Source of the DNA: Armillaria gallica
Lineage: Eukaryota > Basidiomycota > Agaricomycetes > Agaricales > Physalacriaceae
Length of the DNA stretch: 64,000 nucleotides
Reading direction: 5' to 3'
Assembly: GCA_037576215.1 (NCBI GenBank)
Contig: JBANDB010000018.1
Span: forward strand, 1,550,001-1,614,000
Below the pieces are notes generated by a model, which searched no databases, had not been told where the DNA came from, and saw nothing but the letters and a program-made list of their open reading frames with translations. A program made the translations under genes and the position numbers. Numbering within the stretch: position 1 is the stretch's first letter; the number at the start of each line of letters is the position of its first letter. This document shows positions 48,981-59,379 of the stretch, in pieces.

Positions 48981-49379
48981 CAAGAGGGCAGCATGGCTAA
49001 AATCTGGCAAAAGGGGTAGGGGGGAGGGGGGAGGGGTCCTGACCTTAAATGCGAAACTACCTGACCCTATTTGGACCCTATATAGCAATTTCATATATCT
49101 TACATGAGGCATTGGTCACTAAACCAATTAAAATGGGCACATTTAAACCTTCTGGTACACATTCTAGTCTTTTTTCATCACTGGCATCACCCACCACAAG
49201 GTCCGGCATGTAACCGGCAACTAACCATCAGTTGCCGAAATGAAATTCCATGACTAAGCACCCCAAAATGATTATATTATTACCCTATATAGGAGGAGAG
49301 GGAGGGAGGGTGGGGTCAGCCTGTCTTTAAACGCGAAAATGTAGGTCACGTCGGTTATTTTAGGTCCACAACCCTCTTG
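48981..49379 (-). mobile_element. hAT-like MITE, copy 2 (399 bp, perfect 8-bp TSD)
   Basis: The termini CAAGAGGG/CCCTCTTG are flanked by identical repeats aatgaaat at 48973-48980 and 49380-49387. It is the inverted near-identical copy of 39269-39662 and is nested in the TIR element at 47678-49438. It has no coding capacity. Confidence 0.9.
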
Positions 49380-50139
49380 AATGAAATGCAAATAAACGCA
49401 AGTGAATGCAAGCGTGCAACTCAAAAACACAAAATTCTCCTGGCCCGGCATGAGCAATGCCAGTGGGTTGTTGTGATGTGTGCCGAAGAAATGTTGTATT
49501 CTTCATTTTCAAGTACCTTCTCGGTGGCATGCATGATCTTCTCTTGTACATTGATACCGTTTTACATAATGGCAACTTCACTTATTCTCTATGCCAATTA
49601 TGTATTGTATTCGTTTACACTATGATGAAAATGCCTGTTTCTGTGCTTCTGCTCTGTCATGTACTGCCTACAAACACAAGACAAAAATCCACCATTACGG
49701 TCTGCATGGCAAGAGGTTCTGGAATCAGGAAGATTGCTTACCTTGTTTGTGAGCATATGTATTTCATCCAAGTGACCTCACCCATGCTTCGCGACTGGAT
49801 GTTCCACCAATGATGGGATTTACTAACTTCATTCATGTTGGGCTACCTTCTGTGCAGTTCAAAATCAGCTCAGTCATACTTTCCTCTCTTTGATTTCATT
49901 GGATGCAAATCCTGAAGTGTCATCCTGTGTGTAGCATTCATGATCAACATTAGCCCTGATTTGTAGGAGTTGTATCGATCACCTCGATACCATGCCAAGC
50001 ACAGAACTCAAGTTACCCCTGCACTACATCATAACTATTAACGAAGATGAGGAGAATGACAAGCATCTGGATTGGATCATCACTCTGAGCTTTTATTACC
50101 AGGTTGCCTGTCATATTTTCTGGTACATTAAAAAAATCC

Positions 50140-52330
50140 AAATTCTGTAGATGTGTAACTGACAATTTAATCTAGTTTCCTAACACAAATGGATGGCTGC
50201 TGGTTTACCAATGCTCACAGGTCCCCTCAACAGCCTTTGTGTCACGACTTTGGCTTTACGATCAATGGAGATCTAGCAAGTCAAGTTTGAGTCCGTCACC
50301 TGGAATATGGTTGTTGTTTTTGAGTTGGGGGCTTCCTATTGAGTAGGATGAGGAAAGGTGCCTTTACCGTTTACTACCACGTCGACGACTGAGGTATGAA
50401 AGGGGCACTCCTTTCCTTTCGACCCTTCCTCTTGGTTGCAAAGAAATATTGTTGGGATGCCGTTGTATCTCTCTCTCTCGGCATTGATACTCCTCTTGCG
50501 CATGAAGTTGTGAAAATCAATGCTGATCACTTAGCTTCTGTGAACAGGCTGGTTTTCAATTTGTGAGGAAGCTAAATTTTGCAGAGGTCCAGAACATAGG
50601 TGTGCTTTTATTGCATGGATTACAATTGCTGGCTTGTAAAAACACAGCTCGATAGTCAACTATGTCTGCTCTGTCTATTTCATCCTACAGCACTAAAGTT
50701 GTCATTTACATTGGACTAATTATCTCTCTGGCCCTGGATCTTCATTCATATGTACTAGCTAGGCATGCCAAGAGACATATCAAGCGGTATCCATGGTTCG
50801 ATTCCATGGGCTGTCCATTTAATAACACTGACTCTACGGTCTTTTTGGACTTTTTGCTTCATGAGGTACCTTTCCTGTGCTTATCACTTCTATTTTTTGT
50901 GGGTGAACAATTGTGTTTCTGTCGATGAATCTCCTTATAAATCAAGACTTACATCGAGACTGTCATGACTTAGTGGCCAACATGTTGTTATTTAACTCAT
51001 TGTTACACTGTTGGTTCAAGTCCAAGTAACAGCATGTTGGGAATATATGGTGTTTTTGTACCCTTGGCCTATCAGCTTTCTTTTTCAGGGGAAAAGTTGT
51101 TCCTAGCTGGTCTGGGTGTTCAGGTAAGTTACAGGTGATATCCTCTTTTGAAATTCCATCCTAATCAACCAAGTTCAGTTTGGCTGAGTCCTTGTGTACA
51201 TTTTCATTGTGTGACTCATAAAAGCACAGTTGTCCGATCTAGCAGTGATATCTCCTCTACCTGTTGCATCTTGTAAATGGAATCACATCGAGCCCATTCT
51301 CAATCAAACTAATGTGGGGTCTAAAAGAATTAGAGGAACTGTCATGCTCAGATACGATTGCACTATCTGCCTCCAAGAGATCTCCATTCTGTTATTTTGT
51401 AAGCTACTTATGCAAAAGTGAACCAGTGGCAAGTTGAGTGGAAAAGGTTATCTACAGTTCAATTCCATGGGCCCACTGTTGATTGTTAGCTTCAGTGATT
51501 TTTGCTTCTCATGTAGTGTATTGGTTCATTGGCTTTGCTTTGTAAATTACATTTCCTGTATCTATACATGTGTGCACAGCATTCAGATGCTGACTCTACT
51601 GTTTATTCTAATGATGATTAGTTAGGGGGTATTTGAGGCAAAGTGGGTGTTGTGCGGTGCGCTTTCCTGTTTTTCAGCTTCATGATTCGATGTTGTCAAC
51701 TCTGTATCCTACAGCTCAAGAATATCTACCTTTGCTGCTTGCGTCAGTCGCTGATAATCAAGGGGGAGGCATGGCTAAATTCTGGCAAAGAGGGTAGAGG
51801 TCTTGACCTTAAACACGATACCGACTTACCTTATATAGCACTCAGAGATGCCCTAATGAGGCATAGAGTGATAGTTTTATATTAATGGGATATATTGTGA
51901 GGGTGTTAAAGCATTCAATATGCTTTATATCTCTTTTCAATCCCTTTTCGCATGTTATGATGAGTGACGACAACCCGGCTGGCAACTACAGGTTGACTTC
52001 GGGTCATTATATTGATTGCAATTCATTACTAAGCTATTTATATATGGCCATATTACTACCCTATATGGTAGGAGGGAGAGAGGGGGAGGGGTCCACTGAG
52101 CCTTATACACGAAAATGTATGTCATGTCCACGATTTTATTTCCACCGCCCCCTTGCTGATAATGAATGAATACAAATGAAGAATGCAAATGTGTTCAAAT
52201 GTTCAATGTTCAATGTGAAGTCCTAGTCAGTCTTCAAGAAACTCGGCATTGGAAAGTGAAGTAAAGCAAACTTGTCAGGTGATGCATCCCAAGAATCAAC
52301 CAAGAATACATGTGATTTGAAGGTGATCGC
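50140..52330. repeat. Module B repeat, copy 3 (CpG-depleted, MITE-interrupted)
   Basis: It aligns with 10830-12470 and 18230-19930. B-box-like sites remain at 50795-50805 and 51013-51023; the third (51456-51466) has lost its first G. At site after site CG of copy 1 is TG or CA here. A MITE occupies 51759-52155. Confidence 0.75.
51759..52155 (+). mobile_element. hAT-like MITE, copy 3 (397 bp, perfect 8-bp TSD)
   Basis: The termini CAAGGGGG/CCCCCTTG lie between identical repeats ctgataat (51751-51758 and 52156-52163). The unoccupied site is seen in module B copy 1 at about 12318 (gctgataatcaa). This copy and the one at 55104 form a second, more diverged subfamily that shares tgaccttaaac, actaccctatatgg-type blocks and G-rich tracts with copies 1 and 2. 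Confidence 0.9.
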
Positions 52331-54870
52331 GTGGCCCTTGGCCCAGCTCATGTGCCGTTCTGATTCCCGAAGGCTTCTTTATTCCTTCATCATCCACCAT
52401 CAACATTGTGCATGCAGCGGAAACCTCTACTGTACTTTACTCTTTCTCGTTCTCTGTGCAGTCTTTGGATCTGTGCTGAGGCGATGATGAGCCTCCAGGC
52501 TCTGTACGCTCATAAATTCACAGATCTATAATGATCTAGTGATATTCTTCCCCTTCTGAACTTCCATATCAAAGCACAGCCATGATTGTCAGGCACTTTG
52601 ATCCTGAATCCTATTACACAACTTTAATGACAAGTTAGCGAACTATTATAATTTGCTACAGTCAGCAGCAGTCAAAGCCTTACCAAGGCTGTTTACTTTG
52701 CGCAGTTCATGGCTTAGTAAATGCACAGAAAGTTCGCATTGCAGCAGCATTGCACAGTAACTGAAGCTACATGCACAGTTATGCACAGCCATGCACAGTT
52801 GCATAGTTCTTAAAGCTGCACAGCTGCTGACAAATCTCAACTCAGCATTAGTAAAGAAAGGACAAGAATACTCTATTGCACAGTAAATAGTTCGCTTGTG
52901 TTGCGAATTAACAGGGCAAGGACAAATGTAGCTTACATACAAGTAATTCTCAAAGTAGTATAAAAGTAGCTAACTAAAAGTACGAGAGGAGAGGAAAAAG
53001 GAGACAAACCCCCAGGAAGTTACTTGCCCACAAGTACACTACCTTACACACCTCCTAGATCCGATACACAGACCCGAAGTTATTGCTTCTCTACTGTTCA
53101 TTAGAGAGATAACAATTAGTGAACTTTCCTTTCGCTAATACAGTTACCTATAACTTTGCATGCCTACCTCAGCTCCAAAACCTTTGCTAGGAAACCTTTA
53201 CTGGTTACCCTTGCGAAGCATCCTCGATGTTTTAAGTTCACTTACATACCTGTGCGCTTTAAAGAGCAATCCGAAGCTAGGATTGAAGCCCTTTAGCCAC
53301 TAACAACCCAGTACCACCATTTCCGAACTTAGGAAACAACACCACTTAACTCTTATAGAGTTAGACACCTTGGGGCCTTAGCTACCTTTCTCATAGAAGA
53401 GAAAGTTCGCTACCATTGCCCTTTTAACTCAACTCAAGATTAGTACTGACTTGCTTGATATTAGGATCGTTTAGAGCTATATCTTGCTTGCGCGTACTTT
53501 ATCTTGGACAAAACTTCGCTCACACCTGGAGCACCAGTACCAGTTAACTCACATAGAGTTCCCCAACCAAATCTGCAGCTAGGATTTCGACACCACATAG
53601 TTTGCGCTGCATCTAGGTTGCCCCCATTCAGCATAAACCCACGTTTACGCATCTTTTCCCTTCCAGGAAAGTTCACGTACATACTTTGAGCCTCTGAACA
53701 GCATTCAGAGAATCATAACAAAGTGTAGCAATCCTTCACTACACCACCAGGAAGCTACAGTCATCGCACAGAGGTGCAAGACTAGACTCGCTAGAACCTG
53801 CCTTCAGATTCTGTGCTTGACTACACTCACCATTACAGGTCTTGTGTTTTCTGCCTGCAGGAGTCAATAGGTTCATCAGCGATGATGCTCCATTGAAATG
53901 TTATGCCTTTGTCGCTCCTTTACAACCTTAAAAGACCTGACTATATTTCTCTCTGATTTCAGCATGTGGCTGAGCCATCGGTCATCGCTCTTTTCACTGC
54001 CAGATAGATCTTCTGTGCATGTGGGTTCCTGTCCCAGCTGCAGAGTTCTACCTATGTTTGCAACACAATGCAGCCATGCTGCATAAACAAGGAAGAGCAC
54101 CCAGTTAGATTTGAGGATGGGACAGGTGTGGTTATTTGTGCAGGTGCCTACTTTTTGGTACGTTTACTATGTCCTTGACCCGTCGGATTTGATTTCACCC
54201 CCTATTGTAGTGTGGGTGGATGCAGCAAGTCGTCTCATATTTACCCCGTGCAGCATTCTTCTATGGGTGAGACTCCAGCATGATAGTAGTGCAAATAGGA
54301 AAATGCTCTCCACATCTCCCTGGGTCCTCAGTGTATATGCCAGGATCCAGAAAATTGCTACAACACTAGTTGCATGTCATTGCTTTTCTACCAGGATGCC
54401 AGGAGGGATTTGTGGCTGGTGCCATTGACTATGGGGTCTGCTTGAATTTTCCATAAGAGTAGAAGCATGGATAGCTGGCAGTTGGCTGGCAGCAGTGTCG
54501 TAAAATGCACTTTCCACAAGCAATACGGCCATACAGGGTAAAGCCCAGCTTCCATTATCAAGTAACAACGCTAACAATTTCTGTCTTTGATCTACAGAAT
54601 GTTGCTTCAAAGTAAATCCACCTGGGCTTGGAATCCTGTAGTGGGTCCATGCGCACCTGGTGTCTGGGGGGTCAACATGCCACTTTGATCAAGACCTTTC
54701 TTCTTCGCCATCACCTTCATTTCCCTCCCAGTCCTTGATGCTCCATTCTTGTGGATTTCTTGCATCAAACATCTATACCAGATCTTCTCTCATGATGGAT
54801 GCCACCTGTTAATGTTTTAACGGTGAAACTCACATCGAGTATGGATCACTCTTGGTGCAGGGACGGTGTT
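52330..54870. repeat. Module C repeat interrupted by an LTR-like insertion
   Basis: The left part (gatcgcgtggcccttggccc at 52325) and the right part from 53879 join exactly at the sequence gaggcgatgatgctcc that is intact at about 12625. The right part runs to gtatggatcactcttggtgc near 54855. It is CpG-poor like the preceding module B copy. Confidence 0.65.
52485..53878. mobile_element. Solo-LTR-like insertion (1,394 bp)
   Basis: The sequence starts TGATGAGCCT and ends AGGTTCATCA, so it has TG..CA ends within a 10-bp near-perfect inverted repeat. It is flanked by gcga on both sides. An alternative parsing gives a 9-bp duplication, gcgatgatg. The empty site is present at about 12625. Inside are a cluster of TGCACAG-type repeats (about 52730-52800) and a TATA-like gtataaaag near 52958. 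No long ORF is present. A solo LTR fits best; a non-autonomous DNA element cannot be excluded. Confidence 0.6.
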
Positions 54871-55103
54871 GTTCTCTCAGAAAGTCACCTATATAGCCCA
54901 GTAATGAATATAAATTAGCACGGTTGAGATGGCTGGATCAAACCCATAACAGCCATCAAAGTTGGCAAATTAGTGGTACTGCAATAAAACTTGAATAAAG
55001 GCCCAACAAAACACCTGTCCCACACCTGTCACTGTACGGGATAACATAAGATACTAGCTCTGACATATGTTGGGGACTGTCCCTGCCTAAGCAGCATGCA
55101 CCC

Positions 55104-55482
55104 CAAGGGGGTGGTGGGATTAAAATCCCAGACAAGGGGGGGGGAGGGGGGGAGGGGTCCTGACCTTAAACACAATACAAAATTTCCCTATATAGCAGTG
55201 TGAGAGAGCCTAATGAGGTATAGCGAGATAGTTCCATCTCAATATGATCTCGTATGAGCTAATTAAAACATCCAATGCACTTTATATTGCTATAATGAGT
55301 CACAGTAACCTGGCTGGCACTTTTGGGTGACCATATTGCACTGACATAGCATTACTAAGCCACCCACATATGGTCATATGACTACCATATATGGCAGGAG
55401 GGGAATGGAGAGGGGGGGTCTATGTGACCTTAAACACAAAAATGTACGTCATGTGTGCAATTTTATTTCTGCCACCCCCTTG
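55104..55482 (+). mobile_element. hAT-like MITE, copy 4 (379 bp, 7/8-bp TSD)
   Basis: The termini are CAAGGGGG and CCCCCTTG, flanked by atgcaccc (55096-55103) and gtgcaccc (55483-55490), which match at seven of eight positions. A long G-rich tract follows the left end. The body matches copy 3 (tataatgagt, tactaagcca, aaaatgtacgtcatgt). 54870-55103 before it shows nothing recognisable. Confidence 0.85.
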
Positions 55483-55884
55483 GTGCACCCTGCCTCCCGT
55501 ACTATTCTCATCTAAATTTGGCAAACCCTGGCAGGATTCAGAGTAAATATTCTGGGAAGGCATGGCTTCCATGAATGATGTCACTGAGATGTCATCCCGC
55601 ATTCCAAAGGCATCTGCCAACATGCCGCCTTCACCGGCATCACCTCTTTCATGCTGTCCCCACTGTTTCCATGTTTCTTAATTAAATAAAATTGTAAAAA
55701 AAATGCAAGAAAATTGAATTCAATTGTTTGAATCCAGGGTTAATATCTGGCATATCTCACATCGAAAATAAGATGTGTATATCATTTATATTGACAGATA
55801 TAGAGTGATGGTATATATATTTACATTTTAGAGCCCTATATCATCCAAGAATGTACCAAGATAATAGCAACATTGTCCCTGAAT

Positions 55885-57826
55885 CTACTCAATGCTGTCC
55901 TCATTCTCTGCACTGTTGTCACTGTCATTGGAATCCTCAGCAGAGTGGCTTCTACTGATATCAGGGAGCTTTGCTCCCTTTCTTGCATGCTTTTGACCTC
56001 GTGCATGATCATTGTTGTTCTTGCACTTCTTCGGCTTATGGGAGCCTCCTTTATCAGACTGCTCCTTTCTCTTCTTCCCCACAATCTCGCCATTTCCCTC
56101 ACAGCTAAGGATAGATTCAGTGAGCTCTTCCATCTCGGTTTCATCAAGCCTCGTCCATTGGCACACGGTAGTCTGGAATGCACATCAAAGCAATCTCAGT
56201 TGGGGGACAGTGCAGATATTTGATGGAGTTCTGAATGGAATTTGTTCTGGCCATCCGATCAATTTAACACCGTAACATATCACGATGCTCTTCTCATAAT
56301 TTTGATACTTCATGTTTGCACCTTTGACATGTGTTATTGCCTCTGGATAACAATTAAAAATGGCTGAATGTTGATAATATGAAACATACCAAGTCCTTCA
56401 GAAATTAGTTGGGTTATATCCTTTCTGATGCTACTTTGATCCTTGTGTGCCTCTAAAATTGGGATGATAAAAGGAATACTCAGTTTCAAAATGATATTCA
56501 CTGTGATCTACAGTACAGCTGAATTGTTCAAACTGTCGAACAAAATCCGTTGGGTCAACCTTGACAATGGTTGATAGAAAAGCAGTCGATCCAGGGATTT
56601 GGAGCAAGGAAGGTGGCATGGTATTATCCATGGATCCCTGAGAAAGAATGGCAAAACCATGAGCACCAGTCCGATGGCCTAGACCAATGAGCTATAAATA
56701 GATATTACTTAAGATTCATGTAGCAAGACCATGTGAAGAGTTACCGCAGATTCAATCAAGTCTGCTGTATGATGGTAATTGTTTGCGGCACTCTTGTGTG
56801 ATATCCGAGCTCCTTGCTGCTTGTCAAGATACTTTGCATATATCTCCTCCTTGAGACTCTGTATTTCTTCCTCTGTTAACTTGTCACATCTTGGGTCTGT
56901 CTTCACTAATTCCTGAAGCTGTGCAAGCCTAAGTTTTGCTCCCACTGGTTTTCCTGAACATTGGCGGTATCAGTACAATCTGTGCTCTCAGATATAATAA
57001 ACAGCCTACCTTCATTGTTCTCCTTAGTCTGATACAAGATCTTCGCTTGTAAATCAGAGACTGCATGGTGATTCTTATATCTTCCAGCACTCCCAGTGAT
57101 GCATAAAACATCCTTGAACTTCTTCCTGTGCTTCAAGGAAATCTCTTCGAGCCATCCTAGATGCTCTTTCATGCTCTCAGTTAAATCATTGGCAAATGCT
57201 TCCTTCTTTTCCCTTGCTAGCCTTTTCTTTACTGCCACACTTGAGACCTCAGTGACTGGAAAACACTGACTGGCTACTTCACGGTGCACTCTCGTGAGAG
57301 CTAATGGATGTGTCAGATTCTTGGCTGCCCAAGATGTGGGCTTGATAGCTTTGCCTGATGCAGCATGCAAAGCAGCAGGTGTGATGGAATGCTCACCATC
57401 CAAGTCTGGGTTTGGTGAGCATTGGGATGGAGGCAATGGTGAGTTAGGCGATGCAGTGTTGAAAACGCAACCCCTAGGATCGACACTCGCAGGAGAATAG
57501 TGAGTAGCTAGAGAATCTGAGCCCAACTCAAGCTCATCATTGGTGATAGTGTTGAGAAAGTTGTCCAGAGCATCGAGGCCATAGTCAAAGCCAAGTGTGT
57601 TTGTCTGTGGGGGTACTGGAAAGCGGGGATTGTCTCTTCCATTTAACAGGCTGGTGAGAGAGACAGGACTAGCATAAAAGCTCAGAGAGCATGTTTCTAC
57701 CACTAACCACACCATGTTGGTGTTTGTGGCATCTGCAAAAGGCACCCTTTCATGTGTAGGTGTTGTAAATAGTGGGTGAGTATTTTTCAAAGGGATTTGA
57801 GTTGAGGAACGGGATTCCACAGTCAT
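55885..57826 (-). pseudogene. Agaricomycete element-associated gene with one nonsense codon
   Basis: Exon 1 runs 57826 to about 57012 and holds a long low-complexity N-terminus, then REKKEAFANDLTESMKEHLG. An intron follows, then LAQLQELVKTDPRCDKLTEE and GARISHKSAANNYHHTADL. Another intron leads to LGHRTGAHGFAILSQGS, and later exons give MKYQNYEKSIVICYG, LIGWPEQIPFRTPSNICTV and CQWTRLDETEMEEL, with a Lys/Asp/Glu-rich C-terminus ending near 55885. From memory this matches a widespread uncharacterised basidiomycete family (RISNKAA.., YGV.L.GWP.., SPSNIGTV). At 56185-56187 the minus strand has TGA where the family usually has an Arg between the TV.QLRLL-like and CQW blocks; CGA to TGA explains it. 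All introns seen have GT..AG ends. The function is unknown. The stretch 55490-55885 is AT-rich and unassigned. Confidence 0.6.
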
Positions 57827-58466
57827 CTTTAGCAGCAGGGCAGTGGACAGTAGTACAACACGTCTTTAACACATTAAAAAATTCCTAGACAAGGAAATAT
57901 ACACAAAAAATCTTGCCACAACTGACATACTCATATTAAACACCATTGAGGATTTTCTTAATGCCAAAATCGAGACTTCCCTGTCTTTAACCTGATAATG
58001 AGGCTGTAAAGTAAACCCAATTTTCCTTAAATGACCAACAGACACTGACATTGGCAACATTTAGATAAATTATGTCATGAAATTGGGAGCAATTTCTATG
58101 TTCGAAAATTTTACAAGGAGATAGACTAGTCAATGGATGAACATTATAAAAAGCCCAGTTGTGCGATTCTTCCTTTCTTCACCTGTCATCTAATAGGTAA
58201 CATTTCTCCCTCTGACTATGTCTTTCTGCCATCTCTACCATATGTTCTCGCATTCTTTGTCTTATAGCTTTGCTGATGCTGCTTTAGTGCGTCCAACTGC
58301 TCACAGTTCCTCTGGAATGAAACAATCCAAAATGAACAACAAACCAATTTCTCACTATGAGTGCTTATTCTATCTCTCAATCTCATTTTTCTAAGTATTC
58401 ACCTTAGTGTAATCCATCTCCATCACTTCTGAGTCAACGCTATCCCTCTCTGATCTTGAGGACAGC

Positions 58467-59376
58467 ATGGCTGGAATGGCCTCTATTGTTCTGACAGACA
58501 GTGATGGCGAGCCTGAGATTTTTTCAGATGTGGAGGACCACAGACGGCATGCAAACACTGGCCATCATACCCCCCTCTTTCTCCATGAAAACAGCATGTA
58601 ACCCAGCCAATTCCACTGTCTCAGTGAGGAAATTCTTCCTCCTCCTTGGCTCGTTACCATCGCTCAGCAGCTAATAGCTCCCATCAATCAGATCCCCAGC
58701 ATCTCACCATCTGCCTGCTGCATCCTCTCGTCATCCCTCCCCCCCCCCATCTATGTTCCTCTGTCATCAGATAAATCCACATGGCCTGGGCTGTGGGAAG
58801 AAACACCCGCTACTTCAGGAGGCCTCAGAGCTACTCTGAGCTGCAAGCAAAAATTCTATGTTGTTACAAACAGTCGAACTATGGGTGTATTCACTCAGTG
58901 GTATGCTCAATTTTTGGAAGATGGTATTGATATTGATGTGAGTTCATTTGTTGCTAGGAATCTTGTTCATCAGTCAGTTGACAAATTCCCTTTGTATACC
59001 CAGGATGCCTTCTCTCCAATGCTCGAAGCAGCCCTACAGAGGTGGAATGAATGTTGGATGACTGACCGAATTGGCCATGATAACAAGTCAGGCCACATGG
59101 GAAGAGGGGGAGTAAAGGGTAGGGGACCAGAGGTTGTCCCCACATTTTATTATATCATTGTTAAGGGAAAGGTCCCTCATGTCACCTCCTTCCTGTAAGT
59201 TATCATCTCATTGTATTATTTCATTGTCTCATGCTCCCTCTTACAGTGACAATGCTATTGCTAATGCAGGAAACCACCCCTACTGTGAAGTCTTTGTCAT
59301 CAGAGATGAGCTCACTGTCCTGAAATTCTTATTGGACAAACTTTGCGACGATGAGGTTCTGAGGGCTGATTTCTAG
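58467..59376 (+). CDS. Hypothetical protein with viroplasmin-like (RNase H1 N-terminal type) motif, possibly broken
   Basis: From about 58840 the frame reads KQKFYVVTNSRTMGVFTQW, which resembles the FYVV..GR..GIFT.W signature of the RNase H1 N-terminal/viroplasmin-like fold. Further on it reads AFSPMLEAALQRW, matching the F..EAL..W end of that fold. An intron at about 59198-59251 (GTAAGT..TTACAG) joins to DNAIANAG and ends in LDKLCDDEVLRADF with TAG at 59374-59376. Upstream, ATG 58467 opens a short Asp/Glu-rich exon (TDSDGEPEIFSDVEDH) that meets a stop near 58599, so the link to the downstream exon (58600-58840) is unclear. The protein may bind RNA/DNA hybrids, but that is inference from a weak match. 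Its neighbours suggest a mobile-element accessory gene. Confidence 0.4.
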
Positions 59377-59379
59377 ACT

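Larger units (their letters stand above)
47678..49438 (+). mobile_element. DNA element with imperfect terminal inverted repeats and TTTGCGTT subterminal motifs
   Basis: The left end agaattttgcgttttcccct continues with tgcacgcttgcgttc. The reverse complement of the right end reads agaattttgtgtttttgagt, then tgcacgcttgcattc. This gives about 45 bp of inverted repeat with roughly 80% identity. Variants of TTTGCGTT crowd the left end (47680-47830), a middle block (48470-48690) and, inverted, the right end (48950-49420). The insertion interrupts module A. No clear target-site duplication was found, so the transposon superfamily is unknown. A 399-bp MITE is nested inside at 48981. Confidence 0.65.
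47400..50010. repeat. Module A repeat split by a TIR element
   Basis: The left part (47400-47677) and the right part (49440-50010) align with consecutive segments of 9900-10750 and 40480-41080. The 1.76-kb sequence between them is absent from those copies. The right part contains tatgtattgtattcgtttac at about 49600. Confidence 0.6.

Noticed and set aside
55141..55160. G-rich tract as a telomere or centromere repeat
   Set aside because: It lies inside MITE copy 4 at the same place as G-rich tracts in the other copies and lacks a telomeric unit.
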